Source: Betaproteobacteria bacterium (GTDB taxonomy: Bacteria > Pseudomonadota > Gammaproteobacteria > Burkholderiales > SG8-39). From it: 10,439 bases of DNA. Under the pieces are notes generated by a model that saw nothing but the letters and a program-made list of their open reading frames with translations, ran no database searches and had not been told where the DNA came from. Location of the stretch: NCBI GenBank assembly GCA_016713125.1, contig JADJPT010000049.1, positions 1-10,439 of the forward strand, given 5' to 3'. This document shows positions 1-9,327 of the stretch, one piece after another (the stretch's first letter is position 1; the number at the start of each line of letters is the position of its first letter). Both the position numbers and the translations under genes were made by a program.

Positions 1-342
1 GCATCGCCGGCGCGCTGTACGTGCCGCAGGTCGGCATCATCAACCCCAGCGAGATGTCGCCGGCCAGCCCGATCCAGATCGCCATCTGGGTGGCGGTGGG
101 CGGGCGCGGCACGCTGATCGCGCCATCGTCGGCGCCTTCATCGTCAACGGCGCGCGCAGCTGGTTCACCGTGGCCTTCCCCGAATACTGGCTGTTCTTCC
201 TCGGCGCCATGTTCATCATCGTCACGCTGTTCCTGCCCAACGGCGTGGTCGGCCTGGTGCGCGACCTGCTCGGCAGGTGCGCACGGTCGGCGCCCGCCGC
301 GGCCGCTGCCACCGACGCGGCGCCCGCCGCGGAGAAGGGCGC

Positions 343-346
<4 letters not shown>
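1..346 (+). CDS. urtC: Urea ABC transporter permease UrtC, C-terminal part (5' end outside window)
   Basis: UrtC is one of two inner-membrane permease subunits of the UrtABCDE urea importer (a branched-chain amino-acid-type ABC transporter). Only the last ~114 residues are here. Translation from position 3 gives ALYVPQVGIINPSEMSP and then WVAVGGRGTLI, a block typical of the UrtC C-terminus. One base is missing near 120. The frame then resumes with GAFIVNGARSWFTVAFPEYW and a final hydrophobic segment, FFLGAMFIIVTLFLPNGVVG. The protein ends in an Ala-rich tail and stops at 344-346. The stop overlaps the urtD start (ATGA), so translation is probably coupled. The single-base deletion looks like a sequencing error because both sides match the family. 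LivM-type permeases are similar, but the urtD, urtE and urease neighbours make urtC the best call. Confidence 0.88.
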
Positions 347-1167
<821 letters not shown>

Positions 1168-1168
1168 A

Positions 1169-1871
1169 ATGCTCTCCATCGACAAGCTCAATCAGTACTA
1201 CGGCGGCAGCTTTCGCATCCTGCGCGACGTGGCTTCGAGATCCCAAAGGGCGCCTGCACCACCCTGCTGGGCAGGAACGGCGTGGGCAAGACCACCCTGC
1301 TGAAGTGCCTGGTCGGCCCACTGGCGGTGCGCTCGGGCAACCTCAGCCTGGCGGGGCGCGACATCACGCGGCTGACGCCCTACGAGCGCGCGCGGCTGGG
1401 CATCGGCTACGTGCCGCAGGGCCGCGAGATCTTCCCGCGCCTGACCGTGGAAGAAAACCTGCTGATGGGGCTGGCCCACCCAAGTCCGGCGGCGCGAAGA
1501 TCCCCGGCGCGCATCTACAGGGGATGTTCCCGGTGCTGAAGGACATGCTGCACCGGCGCGGCGGCGCGACCTCTCCGGCGGCCAGCAGCAGCAGCTGACC
1601 ATCGGCCGCGCGCTGGCCGCCGACCCCCGGCTGCTGATCCTCGACGAGCCCACCGAGGGCATACAGCCGTCGATCATCAAGGACATCGGCAACGTCATCT
1701 CCTCGCTGGCCAAGGGCGGCGAGATGGCCATCCTGCTGGTCGAGCAGTACTACGATTCGCCGAGGCGCTGGCCGACCATTACGTGGTGATGTCGCGCGGC
1801 GAGGTGGTCAGAGCCGGGCGCGGCGCCGACCACGCAGCGCGACAATGTGCACGGCTCCTGCTGGCCATATA

Positions 1872-1872
<1 letters not shown>
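1169..1872 (+). CDS. urtE: Urea ABC transporter ATP-binding protein UrtE (several frameshifts)
   Basis: UrtE is the second ATPase of the urea importer. The span of 704 bases fits the usual ~230 residues, but at least four single-base losses split it, near 1232, 1477, 1566 and 1757. The pieces read in order are: MLSIDKLNQYYGGSFRILRD; Walker A GRNGVGKTTLLKCL; YVPQGREIFPRLTVEENLLM; MFPVLKDMLHRRGG; the ABC signature LSGGQQQQL; Walker B LLILDEPTEGIQPS; and VEQYYD followed by ADHYVVMSRGEVV. EGIQPSIIKDI is characteristic of UrtE and argues against LivF. The stop TAA (1870-1872) shares its last A with the ureD ATG, which ties transporter and urease genes into one transcription unit. A pseudogene is possible, but every conserved motif survives in one frame or another, so read errors are more likely. 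Confidence 0.88.
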
Positions 1873-2757
<885 letters not shown>

Positions 2758-2795
2758 GGGCGTCAGCCCGGCCGGACATGAAGGTCGGACCACGC

Positions 2796-3093
2796 ATGGA
2801 ACTGACGCCCAGAGAAAGGACAAGCTGCTGATCTTCACCGCCCGCGCTGCTGGCCGAGCGCCGCCGCCGCTGCGGCGAAGCTCAACTACCCGGAGGCGGT
2901 GGCCTTCATCACCGCGGCGATCATGGAAGGCGCGCGCGACGGGCGCACGGTGGCCGAACTGATGGGTTACGGCACCACGCTGCTCGGCCGCGAGGACGTC
3001 ATGGAAGGCGTGCCGGAGATGATCCCGGACATCCAGGTGGGCGACGTTTCCGGACGGCACGAAACTGGTGACCGTCCACCATCCGATACCTAG
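2796..3093 (+). CDS. ureA: Urease gamma subunit UreA (frameshifted)
   Basis: UreA is the smallest structural subunit of the UreABC trimer and carries no catalytic residues itself. The start ATG at 2796 gives MELTPRE. A missing A in the run near 2816 shifts the frame, which then gives DKLLIFTA and ALLAERRR. Further small indels near 2842 and 2870 precede LNYPEAVAFITAAIMEGARD and MGYGTTLLGREDVMEGVPEM. The reading changes again near 3041 to give TFPDGTKLVTVHHPI. The probable stop is the TAG at 3091-3093, giving ~99 residues, close to the family's 100. It sits 38 bases after ureD, with only a weak AAGG upstream of the start. The conserved content is unmistakable despite the broken frame. Confidence 0.9.
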
Positions 3094-3119
3094 AGGCGGA
3101 GGACAACTTGGGGCTGTAG

Positions 3120-3427
3120 ATGTTCCGGAACTGCAGGTGGCTGAAGGCGAGACGAGATCAATGTCGGGCGCACGACCGCGACGTTGAGGTGGCCAACACC
3201 GGCGACCGGCCGATCCAGGTCGGCTCGCACTACCATTTCTTCGAGACCAACAACGCGCTGTCCTTCGAGCGCCGGACCGCCTACGGCATGCGCCTCAACA
3301 TCGCTGCCGGCACCGCCGTGCGCTTCGAGCCGGGCCAGACGCGCACCGTCGAGCTGGTGGACTTCGCCGGCGCGCGCAAGGTGTACGGCTTCCAGGGCAA
3401 GGTGATGGGCAGGCTCCGAGGAACGAA

Positions 3428-3431
<4 letters not shown>
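3120..3431 (+). CDS. ureB: Urease beta subunit UreB (frameshifted N-terminus)
   Basis: UreB is the second structural subunit of urease and packs against UreC in the (UreABC)3 assembly. The C-terminal three-quarters is intact in one frame: EVANTGDRPIQVGSHYHFFE, FERRTAYGMRLNIAAGTAVR, and VELVDFAGARKVYGFQGKV. The first ~30 codons are damaged. Restoring about four single bases between 3122 and 3185 yields a normal start resembling MIPGELQVAEGEIEINVGRT. I use the ATG at 3120. A clear GGAGG at 3098-3102 lies 17 bases upstream, farther than usual, so the true start context may also be altered by indels. The stop (3429-3431) overlaps the ureC ATG. Confidence 0.9.
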
Positions 3432-5068
<1,637 letters not shown>

Positions 5069-5075
5069 GGTCGCC

Positions 5076-5746
5076 ATGCTCGAGATTAGATCCAAACTCA
5101 AGGTGCCGCGCGCGGCGTATCGCTTGGAAGTGAAGGGCCGCCTGGAGCTGGCCTTCGATGCGCGCCAGAAGACCCGCCTGCGCGCCACCCTGGATTCCGG
5201 CGAGGAGGTCGCGCTGCTGCTGCCGCGCGGCGAGACCCTGCGCGGCGGCGACCTGCTGGTGGCCTCCGACGGGCGCGTGATCGAGCTGGCCGCGCGCCCC
5301 GAGCAGGTGGTGCACATCACCTGCGCCACGCCGCGGGAACTGGCGCGCGCCGCCTACCACCTGGGCAACCGGCATGTGCCGGTCGAGGTGGGCGAGGGCT
5401 GGCTGCGCATCGCCGCCGACCATGTGCTGGAGGACATGCTGCGTGGGCTGGGCGCGGTGCTGGAGGCGCGCGAAGCCGCCTTCCGAGCCGGAGGCCGGCG
5501 CCTACGGCGGCCACGGCCACCACCCAGCACGAGGAGCGCGAGCACGCCGGGCGCATCCACCAGTACGGCGCGGCGCCGCAGCGGCGAACATCACGCACAC
5601 GGCCATGCGCACGACCACGACCACGCCACCTGCGGCCACGACCACAGCCATGACCACCGCCACGACCATGGCCATGGACACGACCACGATCACGATCACG
5701 ATCACGGCCACGGCCATGCGCGGCCGCCGGCACCAAGCACGAATGA
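5076..5746 (+). CDS. ureE: Urease nickel metallochaperone UreE with long His-rich tail
   Basis: UreE delivers Ni(II) to the urease activation complex. It starts at the ATG at 5076, seven bases after ureC, with GAGG just upstream. The peptide-binding and metal-binding domains are intact: RAAYRLEVKGRLELAFDARQ, LLLPRGETLRGGD, and YHLGNRHVPVEV with the conserved metal-site His, then ADHVLEDMLRGLG. After 5483 the frame slips forward twice and recovers near 5585, giving EPEAGAYGGHGHH and HQYGAAPQRGE before the tail. The tail (5589-5717) has 21 histidines in 43 residues, mostly HD, HG and HA steps, plus one Cys. This is a nickel buffering or storage feature known from several UreE proteins. If one base is missing near the end, the protein closes with GTKHE at 5744-5746, overlapping the ureF ATG. 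Confidence 0.94.
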
Positions 5747-6479
5747 TCCGCGCCGCGTCCGCAGCCACGTTCGCAACCGCGCCCGCGCCGGAAACCTCAT
5801 CGGCGCTGTCGCTGGCCCGCCTGCTGAAGCTGGCCAGCCCGACGCTGCCGGTCGGCGCCTACAGCTATTCGCAGGGCCTGGAGTCGGCCTGCGAGGCGGG
5901 CGTGGTGCACGACGCGGCCAGCGCCGAACGCTGGATCGCCGATGCGCTGCAGTTCGGCCTCGCGCGCATGGAGGCACCGCTGTGGTGCCGCCTGCACGCC
6001 GCCTGGCGCGCCGCGCGGACGCGAGCGAGGTCGCGCGCTGGAACGACTGGTTCATCGCCACGCGCGAGACGGCCGAGCTGCGCGCCGAGACCCTGCAGAT
6101 GGGCTGGTCGCTGCGCAAGCTGATCGCCGAACTGGGCGAGTTCGAGGCGGCGGCGCGCGCGCCGCTCGATGCGCTGGCCGACACCAGCTTCCCGGCCGCC
6201 TGGACCTTTGCAGTCGCGCACTGGGGCATCGCGCCGCGCGATGCGCTGCTGGCCTACCTGTGGTCCTGGCTGGAGAACCAGGTGATGTCCGCGGTGAAGG
6301 CCGTGCCGCTGGGCCAGACCGACGGGCAGCGCATGCTGGCGCGCCTGGGCCGCAGCCTGGGCGCGGCGGCGGCCGCGGCGCTCGCCGCAGAGGACGCCGC
6401 GCTGGCCAATTTCACCCCCGGGCTGGCCATCGCCTGCAGCCGCCACGAAACCCAGTACTCGCGGCTGTTCCGCTCCTGA
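5743..6479 (+). CDS. ureF: Urease accessory protein UreF
   Basis: UreF bridges UreD and the GTPase UreG in the nickel-insertion complex and gates GTP-dependent activation. The ATG at 5743 overlaps the inferred ureE stop (ATGA). The N-terminal part contains LARLLKLASPTLPVGAYSYS and QGLESACEAGVV, both diagnostic for UreF. A single base is lost near 6008-6017, in a GC-rich run. After it come ARWNDWFIATRETAELRAET, QMGWSLRKL, FPAAWTFAVAHWGI, LLAYLWSWLENQVMSAVKAV, PLGQTDGQRML and the C-terminal SRHETQYSRLFRS. The total of ~245 codons is typical. The ureG gene does not follow directly: an 84-base structured spacer separates them, unlike the tight junctions elsewhere in the operon. Confidence 0.94.
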
Positions 6480-6489
6480 CAGCCCGGGG

Positions 6490-6551
6490 AATACTGCCAC
6501 TTTTGTTCATAACCCAAGGCCTGCAGCCGTAAAGCAGGCCAAATACTGCCA
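6490..6551 (+). repeat. Pair of 10-base direct repeats in the ureF-ureG spacer
   Basis: The sequence AATACTGCCA occurs at 6490-6499 and again at 6542-6551, exactly 52 bases apart. The two copies bracket a perfect hairpin. The DNA here is visibly richer in A and T than the flanking coding sequence and has no open frame of note. The function is unknown. It could be a protein-binding pair, part of an RNA-processing element, or the remnant of a small inserted repeat. Confidence 0.6.
6518..6540 (+). other. Perfect 7-bp hairpin between ureF and ureG
   Basis: GGCCTGC (6518-6524) pairs perfectly with GCAGGCC (6534-6540) across a 9-base loop. No U-run follows on the plus strand, so it is not a standard intrinsic terminator. 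In mid-operon it may instead stabilise or delimit an mRNA segment, tune ureG expression, or be a REP-like element. The pairing is seen directly; any role is inference. Confidence 0.55.
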
Positions 6552-6563
6552 ACCCTAATCAGA

Positions 6564-7187
6564 ATGAAGACGCTTCCGCAAGCACCTCCAACCCCTTGCG
6601 CGTGGGCGTCGGCGGCCCGGTGGGCTCGGGAAAGACCGCGCTGACCCTGGCGCTGTGCCGCGCGCTGCGCGACAGTACCGCCTCGCGGTGGTGACCAACG
6701 ACATCTACACCAGGAGGACGCGCAGTTCCTGGTGACCCACGAGGCGCTGCCGCTCGAGCGCATCATGGGCGTGGAGACGGGCGGCTGCCCGCACACCGCG
6801 ATCCGCGAGGACGCCTCGATCAACCTCGAGGCCGTGATGCGCCTGAACAAGCGCTTCACCGACCTGGAACTGATCTTCATCGAGTCCGGCGGCGACAACC
6901 TCGCCGCCACCTTCAGCCCGGAGCTGTCCGACCTCACGCTCTACGTGATCGACGTGGCCGCCGGCGACAAGATTCCCAGGAAGGGCGGGCCGGGGATCAT
7001 GAAGTCCGACCTGCTGGTGATCAACAAGATCGACCTCGCGCCCATGGTCGGCGCCTCGCTGGAAGTCATGGAGCGCGACACGAAGAAGATGCGCGGCGCG
7101 CGCCCCTTCGTGTTCTCCAACCTGAAGACCGGCCAGGGCCTGGACACCATCATCGCCTTCATCGAAAAGCAGGGACTGATGAAATGA
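6564..7187 (+). CDS. ureG: Urease accessory GTPase UreG
   Basis: UreG is the SIMIBI-class GTPase that carries nickel from UreE to the UreD-UreF-apourease complex. I take the ATG at 6564. Restoring one base near 6568 gives an N-terminus DASASTSNPLRVGVGG. Walker A is GPVGSGKT. Two more single-base losses near 6674 and 6711 interrupt RLAVVTNDIYT and QEDAQFLVTHEALPLERIMG. The rest is clean: the ETGGCPH metal-binding CPH motif, REDASINLEA, FIESGGDNLAATFSPELSDL, LYVIDVAAGDKIPRKGGPGI and the guanine-specificity NKID. It ends with FIEKQGLMK. The ~208 codons match the family. A further ATG (7184) overlaps its stop, but a better-supported start for the next gene lies at 7220. Confidence 0.95.
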
Positions 7188-7219
7188 ACGCCACCGCATC
7201 CCGACACGGAGAAACCGCC

Positions 7220-7582
7220 ATGCGCCCCACGTCCGCCCTCGCCCCGGCCCTCATGCTCGTTCTGGCGCCCGGCCTCGCGCTCGCCCATCCGCAGCACGAG
7301 GGCGGCAGCGCGCTGGGCGCGAGCCTGGCGCACCTGCTGTCCGAGCCCGACCACCTGGCCGCGCTGCTGCTGCCGGTGCTGGTCGCCGCGATCTGGCTCT
7401 GGCGCAGCCGCACGCGCGCGGCGCGCAGGGCGGATGCCGCGGAGGGCGAACACGGGGCGCGATCTGGGCCGCGCAGGACTGCGGCCAGCCCGCCAGCCGC
7501 CGCGCTCAGCGGCGCGCGCTGCGCTGCAGGCGCGCCATGTAGTCCTCGACCTGTCGGCGCGAGAGCTCGGGCAGGTCGGTGA
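7220..7582 (+). CDS. Small signal-peptide/single-TM protein downstream of ureG, HupE/UreJ-like in its N-terminal part
   Basis: The ATG at 7220 has GGAG at 7208-7211 at good spacing. It opens a textbook signal peptide (MRPTSALAPALMLVLAPG, with probable cleavage after LALA). The mature start HPQHEGG and the later LLSEPDHLAALLLPV resemble the histidine motifs near the N-terminus of HupE/UreJ nickel permeases, which often accompany urease genes. Only one further hydrophobic stretch (LAALLLPVLVAAIWLW) follows, capped by a basic RSRTRAARR, so this cannot be a full multi-pass permease. Beyond ~7430 the frame is low-complexity and overlaps the 3' end of the opposite-strand PilZ gene. No frame offers a stop before 7506, so the true C-terminus is uncertain. 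Its position suggests a nickel- or urease-related role, which is inference only. Confidence 0.55.
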   Translation: MRPTSALAPALMLVLAPGLALAHPQHEGGSALGASLAHLLSEPDHLAALLLPVLVAAIWLWRSRTRAARRADAAEGEHGARSGPRRTAASPPAAALSGARCAAGAPCSPRPVGARARAGR

Positions 7583-8238
7583 ACTTGCAGCCCGCCTTGG
7601 CCGCCGGCGTCGTCCACGCCGTACGGGTAGACCACCAGCAGCGCGCAGCGCAGGCCGCCGACGCCGGGAATCTCCAGCGTGCACTGTTCGATGTGCTGGC
7701 CGGCGTGCAGAGCGGGGTCGCCCGGTGACAGCGAGAGCGAAATGCCGCCGGCCGAGATGTCGGTCACGCGCAGGCGCGTGGCGGCGTGTTCGCGGTCTTC
7801 GAGGTTGAGCGCGCACCAGGGCGGATCTTCGGCCGGGGTGGCCAGGCGCAGCGCGCCGCGGCGCTGCAGCTGCGCCAGCGACTCCGGCATGCGCAGGCGC
7901 AGGCCGCGCACCCCGTTCAGTTCGACCGCCTCGACATGGCGGGTGCTGAACAGCACGCGCACCCCGTCCAGCGTGGTCTCCACCCCGCATTCGCCGGCCG
8001 CCAGCAGGCGCGCGGTCAGCGCCGCATCCTCGCACGGCGCGAACAGCAGTTCCTCGAACGCCGGGTTGGCCGACAGCAGCTCGGTGTGCAGCATGTCGTT
8101 CTCGCCGAAGTACAGGGTGGCGCGCGCCCGCGCCGCGGCCAGCCTGGCGAAATCGGCCACCACGTCGGCGCGGTCGCGCACCATGTGGCGGTCGTGCCCG
8201 GCGGCGTCGAACGCGAAGGGCATGCGCGGAATCGACAT
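7506..8238 (-). CDS. YcgR-like PilZ-domain c-di-GMP receptor
   Basis: Reads as a ~244-residue cytoplasmic protein with two domains. The N-terminal half (roughly residues 20-118) has the YcgR-type flagellar-brake layout, with ATLYFGENDMLHTELLSANP. The PilZ half begins near residue 122 and carries the c-di-GMP signature: RGALR (127-131, RxxxR) and DISAGG (160-165, DxSxxG). One extra base near 7600 shifts the frame. After correction the C-terminus reads CKFTDLPELSRRQVEDYMAR and stops at 7506-7508. The start at 8238 (MSIPRMPF) lacks a clear Shine-Dalgarno; the Met at 8223 is an alternative. It lies 30 bases after sapC on the same strand, probably in one transcript, and converges with the gene after ureG. 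Family knowledge predicts a role in motility or surface-attachment control; the exact output is not visible. Confidence 0.8.
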
Positions 8239-8268
8239 CGCGGTGCGGAGCCCGGCGCGCCGCCGCGC

Positions 8269-9015
8269 CTAGGCCGCCTTCTTCTCGGCGCGCCCGGCCT
8301 TGCGGTCGAGCAGCCGGGTGAAGTTGTCCAGCGACAGCAGGTGCGCGTAGATGCGGCCGAGCACGCCCTTCCTGACCAGGTTCTTCAGCTGGCTGGCGTT
8401 CAGGTGCTCGATCTTCTTCTCGTCGACGCGGAACATGCCGGTCAGGTGCATGGCGCCACCCTGGTTGAAGGTGGCCTGCATGGTGAAGGCCTCGAGCAGC
8501 CCGTAGTCGGAGAGGATGCCGCACATCTCGCGGCTGCGGTCCAGGTCGGCCTCGAACTCGGACAGCAGGCGCTCCATCTCCTTCCACTTCTCGACCGGCT
8601 CGCCCTTGGCGTCGAACATCGCCTCGCCGTCCTCGGCCACGTACGCCTTCTCGACGCAGATCAGGCGGTCCTGCTGCTCGACCTTGTTCAGCGTCACCTT
8701 GGCCATGCAGAACGGGAAGCGCCGCGCGTAGGCGGGGATGTAGACGCGCTCGGCCCAGCGCCCGTCTTCGACGTACAGGTTCTCGCCGGTGGTCATGCCG
8801 AGCACGGCCACCGGGGCGTAGCTGGCGCCCTTGTCGCCGCTGGTGAAGACGATGGGGTATTCGCGGGCGATGAACGGGAATTCGGTGAAGCTGATCGGGA
8901 TGGCGTTCAGCCCGTGCACGAACGCCGGCGCCTCGCCCTGCCCGAGCAGGCGGACTTTCTGGTTCTTGTACAGCGGGACGACTTCCTGGTAACCGAAGGG
9001 CGGCGAGATCTGCAT
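8269..9015 (-). CDS. SapC family protein
   Basis: This 248-residue frame is uninterrupted, which is rare in this window. The start is fixed by a strong AGGAGGA at 9021-9027, five bases upstream of the ATG (9013-9015). A longer upstream extension of the frame is just read-through of the promoter and tRNA region. Family features are the N-terminal PFGYQEVVPLYKNQKVRLL, ALNAIP-like HGLNAIPISFTEFPFIAREY, PVAVLGM, YIPAYARRFPF, CVEKAYV, and the C-terminal LYGILS-like GILSDYGLLE followed by the lysine-rich end. The SapC family was named for a gene linked to S-layer secretion in Caulobacter or Campylobacter-type systems; its biochemical role is not established. It has no signal peptide or membrane segment. 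A promoter lies just upstream, and the YcgR-like gene follows by 30 bases. Confidence 0.82.
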   Translation of the reverse strand: MQISPPFGYQEVVPLYKNQKVRLLGQGEAPAFVHGLNAIPISFTEFPFIAREYPIVFTSGDKGASYAPVAVLGMTTGENLYVEDGRWAERVYIPAYARRFPFCMAKVTLNKVEQQDRLICVEKAYVAEDGEAMFDAKGEPVEKWKEMERLLSEFEADLDRSREMCGILSDYGLLEAFTMQATFNQGGAMHLTGMFRVDEKKIEHLNASQLKNLVRKGVLGRIYAHLLSLDNFTRLLDRKAGRAEKKAA

Positions 9016-9020
9016 GGGAA

Positions 9021-9027
9021 TCCTCCT
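9021..9027 (-). promoter_or_regulatory. Ribosome binding site of the SapC-family gene
   Basis: Reading on the minus strand gives AGGAGGA, a near-perfect Shine-Dalgarno, five bases before the ATG. It decides the start at 9015 over the ~65-residue longer open frame. Confidence 0.8.
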
Positions 9028-9036
9028 GGAAGGGCC

Positions 9037-9066
9037 ATGATAGCCGCCGCGGCAGGCGGGCGGCAA
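9037..9066 (-). promoter_or_regulatory. Probable sigma-70 promoter of the sapC-pilZ pair
   Basis: On the minus strand, TTGCCG (9066-9061) and TATCAT (9042-9037) are separated by 18 bases. They match the -35 and -10 consensus at 4/6 and 5/6. The expected start of transcription is near 9030, leaving a very short leader that contains the ribosome binding site. Confidence 0.5.
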
Positions 9067-9083
9067 ACCGGGGCGGCGGCGGT

Positions 9084-9112
9084 TTGTCGGCGTGCGGCGC
9101 TTGGGGTAAATT
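9084..9112 (+). promoter_or_regulatory. Probable sigma-70 promoter of the tRNA-Ala gene
   Basis: TTGTCG (9084-9089) and TAAATT (9107-9112) are 17 bases apart, each matching consensus at 4/6. The pair ends 30 bases before the mature tRNA 5' end. The AT-rich -10 stands out in an otherwise GC-rich stretch and is followed by a run of C. Confidence 0.45.
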
Positions 9113-9142
9113 CGCCCCCCTTCCGCAGTAGCGCAGTTCCGT

Positions 9143-9217
9143 GGGGTTGGTAGCTCAGCTGGGGAGCGTCGCGTTCGCAATGCGAAGGTCGGAGTTCGAT
9201 CCTCCTCCACTCCACCA
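9143..9217 (+). tRNA. tRNA-Ala (anticodon CGC)
   Basis: The D-arm GCTC/GAGC, the anticodon stem TCGCG/TGCGA with loop TTCGCAA (anticodon CGC at 9176-9178), the T-loop TTCGATC and an encoded CCA (9215-9217) define a tRNA. CGC reads the alanine codon GCG. The acceptor pairs GGGGTGG with CCACTCC and places G3 opposite U70, the alanine identity element, provided one T of the pair at 9147-9148 is extra. The T-stem has a C-T mismatch at its base, removed if one G is restored near 9191, and the D-loop is one base short. These irregularities match the indel errors in neighbouring genes. The gene is followed 43 bases later by the stop of a minus-strand gene. Confidence 0.88.
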
Positions 9218-9239
9218 ATTCTTCAGACTTTCTTTGTCT

Positions 9240-9327
9240 TATAATCGATTTCTGACAGGTTTACTCGAACCAAGTCAGTTCTTCCGCTTTAAGGCGCCCA
9301 GTCGCTACGGCCGGGCGATCGATTATA
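9240..9327. repeat. 10-bp inverted repeat TATAATCGAT / ATCGATTATA
   Basis: TATAATCGAT at 9240-9249 is the exact reverse complement of ATCGATTATA at 9318-9327. The arms are separated by 68 bases. One arm lies just outside the 3' end of the decarboxylase-like gene and the other inside its last codons. Both are AT-rich islands in GC-rich DNA. They may be chance, a binding site pair, or footprints of a small insertion or rearrangement next to the tRNA. Confidence 0.45.

Noticed and set aside
5600..5720. Short tandem repeats that superficially suggest a CRISPR or regulatory satellite
   Set aside because: The repeat unit is 6 bases (CAC-GAT/GGC) and encodes the in-frame His-rich tail of UreE; there are no spacers.
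6941..8587. A 548-codon minus-strand open frame spanning ureG, the small protein, the PilZ gene and sapC
   Set aside because: It crosses real genes on both strands out of frame; the PilZ motifs are in a different minus-strand frame.
7786..9153. A 455-codon plus-strand open frame opposite the PilZ and SapC-family genes
   Set aside because: It is the antisense shadow of those genes (Gly/Ala/Arg/Val-rich, no domain), and it runs into the tRNA.
9240..9245. Perfect TATAAT hexamer as a plus-strand promoter (and its mirror at 9322-9327 on the minus strand)
   Set aside because: Neither copy has a -35-like hexamer at 16-18 bases, and no suitable gene begins downstream in either direction.
9218..9260. 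Possible terminator after the tRNA (AGAC...GTCT with T-rich DNA)
   Set aside because: The stem is only 4 bp and the T-rich tract is in the loop rather than after the stem, so I cannot support a terminator.
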